Of a stretch of 23,038 bases of DNA, positions 21,725 through 23,038 are shown piece after piece. The translations under genes were made by a program, and so were the position numbers. Under the pieces are notes generated by a model. It was not told where the DNA came from, made no database searches, and saw only the letters and a program-made list of their open reading frames with translations. Numbering within the stretch: position 1 is the first letter of the stretch; each line of letters starts with the position of its first letter. The DNA is taken from positions 1 to 23,038 of the forward strand of contig CAYWEP010000010.1 of assembly GCA_964457405.1 (NCBI GenBank), in the 5' to 3' direction. This DNA is from CAYWEP01 sp964457405 (lineage in GTDB: Bacteria; Patescibacteriota; Microgenomatia; Levybacterales; UBA12049).

Positions 21725-21750
21725 TGTATAGTAAGTTAGTATAATATACA
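21725..21750. promoter_or_regulatory. 26-bp inverted repeat (operator candidate 1) over the yerC-like promoter
   Basis: TGTATAGTA-AGTTAGTA-TAATATACA: arms match at 8 of 9 positions. It overlaps the perfect -10 TATAAT at 21740-21745, which ends 6 nt before the ATG at 21752. Binding here would block transcription of the gene. A near-copy lies downstream of the gene at 22165-22190. Confidence 0.7.
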
Positions 21751-21751
21751 T

Positions 21752-22159
21752 ATGCCTCATGTATCCCGTAATAAACTCTCTAAGAAAGCTGAGCGTGAAT
21801 TGACCAATACTCTTAATCTTGCATTAACAAAAGTAACCAACGGTGAAGATATGCAAATATTTTTAGATGTTTTGTTTACTCCTACGGAGAAGTTGATGTT
21901 AGCAAAACGGTTAGCAATTATCGTTCTTCTTAAAGAAAGCTTCTCCGATACACAAATAGCTGATAGCCTGCATCTTACACGAATTACTGTGGCGAAAATG
22001 CGATTATTCTATGAGTTACGTGGGCAGGGGTTTGAAGTTGCCTTAAGAAAGCTTCAGGAACAAAAAGAATTTGAAGATTTTAAAAAACTTCTTTTTTCTC
22101 TTGCGCGCTATACTGTTAGAGCAGCTGGTGGATACGTCAAACCATCAATTCTTGATTGA
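21752..22159 (+). CDS. YerC/TrpR-superfamily transcriptional regulator
   Basis: 135 aa. The core LFTPTEKLMLAKRLAIIVLLKE followed by the helix-turn-helix DTQIADSLHLTRITVAKMRLF (about residues 66-86) is the signature of the TrpR/YerC-YecD family; the MPHVSRNKLSKK start and the RAAGGYVKP tail are typical of CPR members. TrpR itself binds DNA as a dimer with tryptophan as corepressor; ligand binding in YerC-like proteins is not established. The -10 ends 6 nt before the ATG, implying leaderless mRNA, and sits within a 26-bp inverted repeat. A matching inverted repeat lies 6 bp after the stop, before tRNA-Trp. The stop is TGA. Confidence 0.9.
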   Translation: MPHVSRNKLSKKAERELTNTLNLALTKVTNGEDMQIFLDVLFTPTEKLMLAKRLAIIVLLKESFSDTQIADSLHLTRITVAKMRLFYELRGQGFEVALRKLQEQKEFEDFKKLLFSLARYTVRAAGGYVKPSILD

Positions 22160-22164
22160 GGCTG

Positions 22165-22190
22165 TGTATAATAAGTTAGTATATTATACA
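22165..22190. promoter_or_regulatory. 26-bp inverted repeat (operator candidate 2) upstream of tRNA-Trp
   Basis: TGTATAATA-AGTTAGTA-TATTATACA: perfect 9-bp arms with the same central AGTTAGTA as the copy at 21725-21750; the two differ at only 2 of 26 positions. It lies 6 bp after the regulator stop and 41 bp before the -35 of the tRNA-Trp promoter. Confidence 0.75.
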
Positions 22191-22230
22191 TTGAAGCTGC
22201 TTCTCTTACCCTTCTCCATAACTTGTAAGT

Positions 22231-22259
22231 TTGTATGCAGTGGAGTATTTCGATATAAT
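22231..22259 (+). promoter_or_regulatory. tRNA-Trp promoter
   Basis: TTGTAT (22231-22236), a 17-bp spacer and TATAAT (22254-22259), 9 nt before the tRNA 5' end. Confidence 0.65.
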
Positions 22260-22268
22260 ATGTATCCT

Positions 22269-22340
22269 AGGGGCGTGGTGAAACGGCTATCACAGCGGAC
22301 TCCAAACCCGCTTTTCTCGGTTCGAATCCGGGCGCCCCTG
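22269..22340 (+). tRNA. tRNA-Trp (anticodon CCA)
   Basis: Acceptor AGGGGCG/CGCCCCT, D-arm GTGA/TCAC, anticodon loop CTCCAAA (CCA), T-arm CTCGG/CCGGG around TTCGAAT, discriminator G. The anticodon stem GCGGA/CCCGC has an A-C mismatch at 31-39. CCA is not encoded. Anticodon CCA reads only UGG, consistent with UGA as a stop in this genome. Confidence 0.94.
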
Positions 22341-22362
22341 CTACATTCAGCTACAATCATAT

Positions 22363-22391
22363 TTGACTTCTCTATCTCTTGTTGAAATACT
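22363..22391 (+). promoter_or_regulatory. Promoter of the 3' partial anchored-protein gene
   Basis: TTGACT (22363-22368), a 17-bp spacer ending TGA and AATACT (22386-22391), ending 6 nt before ATG 22398. It has the same TGRAATACT motif as two other promoters of membrane-anchored proteins here. Confidence 0.65.
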
Positions 22392-22397
22392 AAATAT

Positions 22398-23038
22398 ATG
22401 GATCAGAACCAGCAAGCACCCCAAACAACAATTCCTCCGTCTTCACCTCACCGCTCAAATACTTTGGTTATGGTGCTTGCTGCGCTTATTCTGCTTGGAG
22501 TAGGAGCAATAGGAGGCTATTTGTTTGCAAATACCAGTAAACAATTACCGCTGTCGAATGCGCAGAAGGTTGCACCAACTAACCTTGCCGATTCTTCTAT
22601 TTCACCTGAACCGACAACGGATGTTTTGGGTGCATGCCGGAATGAAAATTACTCATTAACTACTGAGGATAAGGGAGTAAAAATGACACTATCACCGACA
22701 TGCGGTAAGGTAGGATCATCTATCTCAGTTTCTCTTAATGGTCTCCCCAAAAAGAGAATTGATTGTGCGATAAGGTTCACTGACAGCGACGGCTCTGTAG
22801 GATATTTAGAGGATGCTATCTATAAAGAAGTACAAACGACAAATGACTTGTTTAACGGAATTTATACAATAACAATTCCAGAGTATGTGCTAGCTAAAGC
22901 GCATCCTGATGAAGGATATCCGACAAAAAAAGTTGCTACCAAATTAGGAAAAGGGGCTATTCACTTTGGCTGCGTCGACTTGACTAAAGACTCTACGCAT
23001 ATAGACCTTTATCTTCCGCTATCAGTTGTCCCTGCAAG
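22398..23038 (+). CDS. Single-TM exported protein, 3' end outside window
   Basis: The frame is open from ATG 22398 to the end of the window (213 codons). It has a Gln/Pro-rich cytoplasmic tail (MDQNQQAPQTTIPPSSPH), one TM helix (LVMVLAALILLGVGAIGGYLFA), a Ser/Thr/Pro linker and an extracytoplasmic domain with four visible Cys (GACRNENY, SPTCGK, IDCAIRF, FGCVDL), suggesting two disulfides. The architecture and the G-x-x-GGxL membrane exit match the interrupted gene at 6940-7677, although the globular domains differ. secE, which often follows tRNA-Trp in bacteria, is not here. Function unknown. Confidence 0.8.
   Translation, partial: MDQNQQAPQTTIPPSSPHRSNTLVMVLAALILLGVGAIGGYLFANTSKQLPLSNAQKVAPTNLADSSISPEPTTDVLGACRNENYSLTTEDKGVKMTLSPTCGKVGSSISVSLNGLPKKRIDCAIRFTDSDGSVGYLEDAIYKEVQTTNDLFNGIYTITIPEYVLAKAHPDEGYPTKKVATKLGKGAIHFGCVDLTKDSTHIDLYLPLSVVPA

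Noticed and set aside
22157..22159. UGA recoding as in Gracilibacteria or Absconditabacteria
   Set aside because: The regulator gene and def end in TGA at family-typical C-termini, and long genes contain no internal TGA.
22398..23038. secE after tRNA-Trp
   Set aside because: The product has a Gln/Pro-rich tail, one TM helix and a large Cys-containing exported domain, unlike the small SecE.

Overview
The window looks like part of the chromosome of a Candidate Phyla Radiation (Patescibacteria) bacterium, probably Microgenomates-like. The reasons are family-level: CPR-type small proteins (a DUF5674 protein and its partner, and a short membrane protein with a conserved WIKENNLN..YGDPKDTVY tail), single-TM secreted proteins ending in FDQxLSTFKF, a CPR-style YerC/TrpR-like regulator, a moderate-to-low GC content and many short palindromic repeats. 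UGA is used as an ordinary stop and tRNA-Trp has anticodon CCA, so this is genetic code 11, not the Gracilibacteria/Absconditabacteria code. The exact lineage is an inference.

Layout. 1-399 is the 3' end of a secreted/anchored protein. 396-5336 (minus) is an operon-like block: a coiled-coil protein of unknown function, dprA and topA. 5443-7677 holds small genes: a membrane protein, a DUF5674 pair on the minus strand, two overlapping tiny membrane proteins, and a single-TM protein whose N-terminus is cut off by an in-frame TAG. 7745-12054 (minus) is the rod-shape cluster mreB-mreC-mreD-mrdA. 12196-17169 carries an O-antigen-ligase/TPR membrane protein, def, fmt, rpmB (minus) and an M50 site-2-protease-like gene. 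17226-21062 has an FtsH-like AAA ATPase without a protease domain, facing a large protein with a gluzincin-type HExxH...NEGMTD motif; between them is a promoter-to-terminator unit with no credible ORF (candidate ncRNA). 21169-22340 is a translation block: tRNA-Thr(UGU), tRNA-Tyr(GUA), tRNA-Thr(GGU), rpmG, a TrpR-superfamily regulator and tRNA-Trp(CCA). The window ends inside another single-TM exported protein.

Three themes stand out. (1) Short palindromic or tandem repeats sit in frame inside housekeeping genes: three in topA, one in mreB, one in dprA and an AT-rich one in mrdA. In the two families present twice, both copies lie in the same orientation and reading frame, which recalls Rickettsia palindromic elements. 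(2) At least eight genes have a recognisable -10 hexamer ending only 6-7 nt before the start codon and no Shine-Dalgarno, so leaderless transcription seems common here. (3) The TrpR-like gene is flanked by two near-identical 26-bp inverted repeats, one overlapping its own promoter and the other between it and tRNA-Trp. This suggests an autoregulatory or tryptophan-linked circuit.
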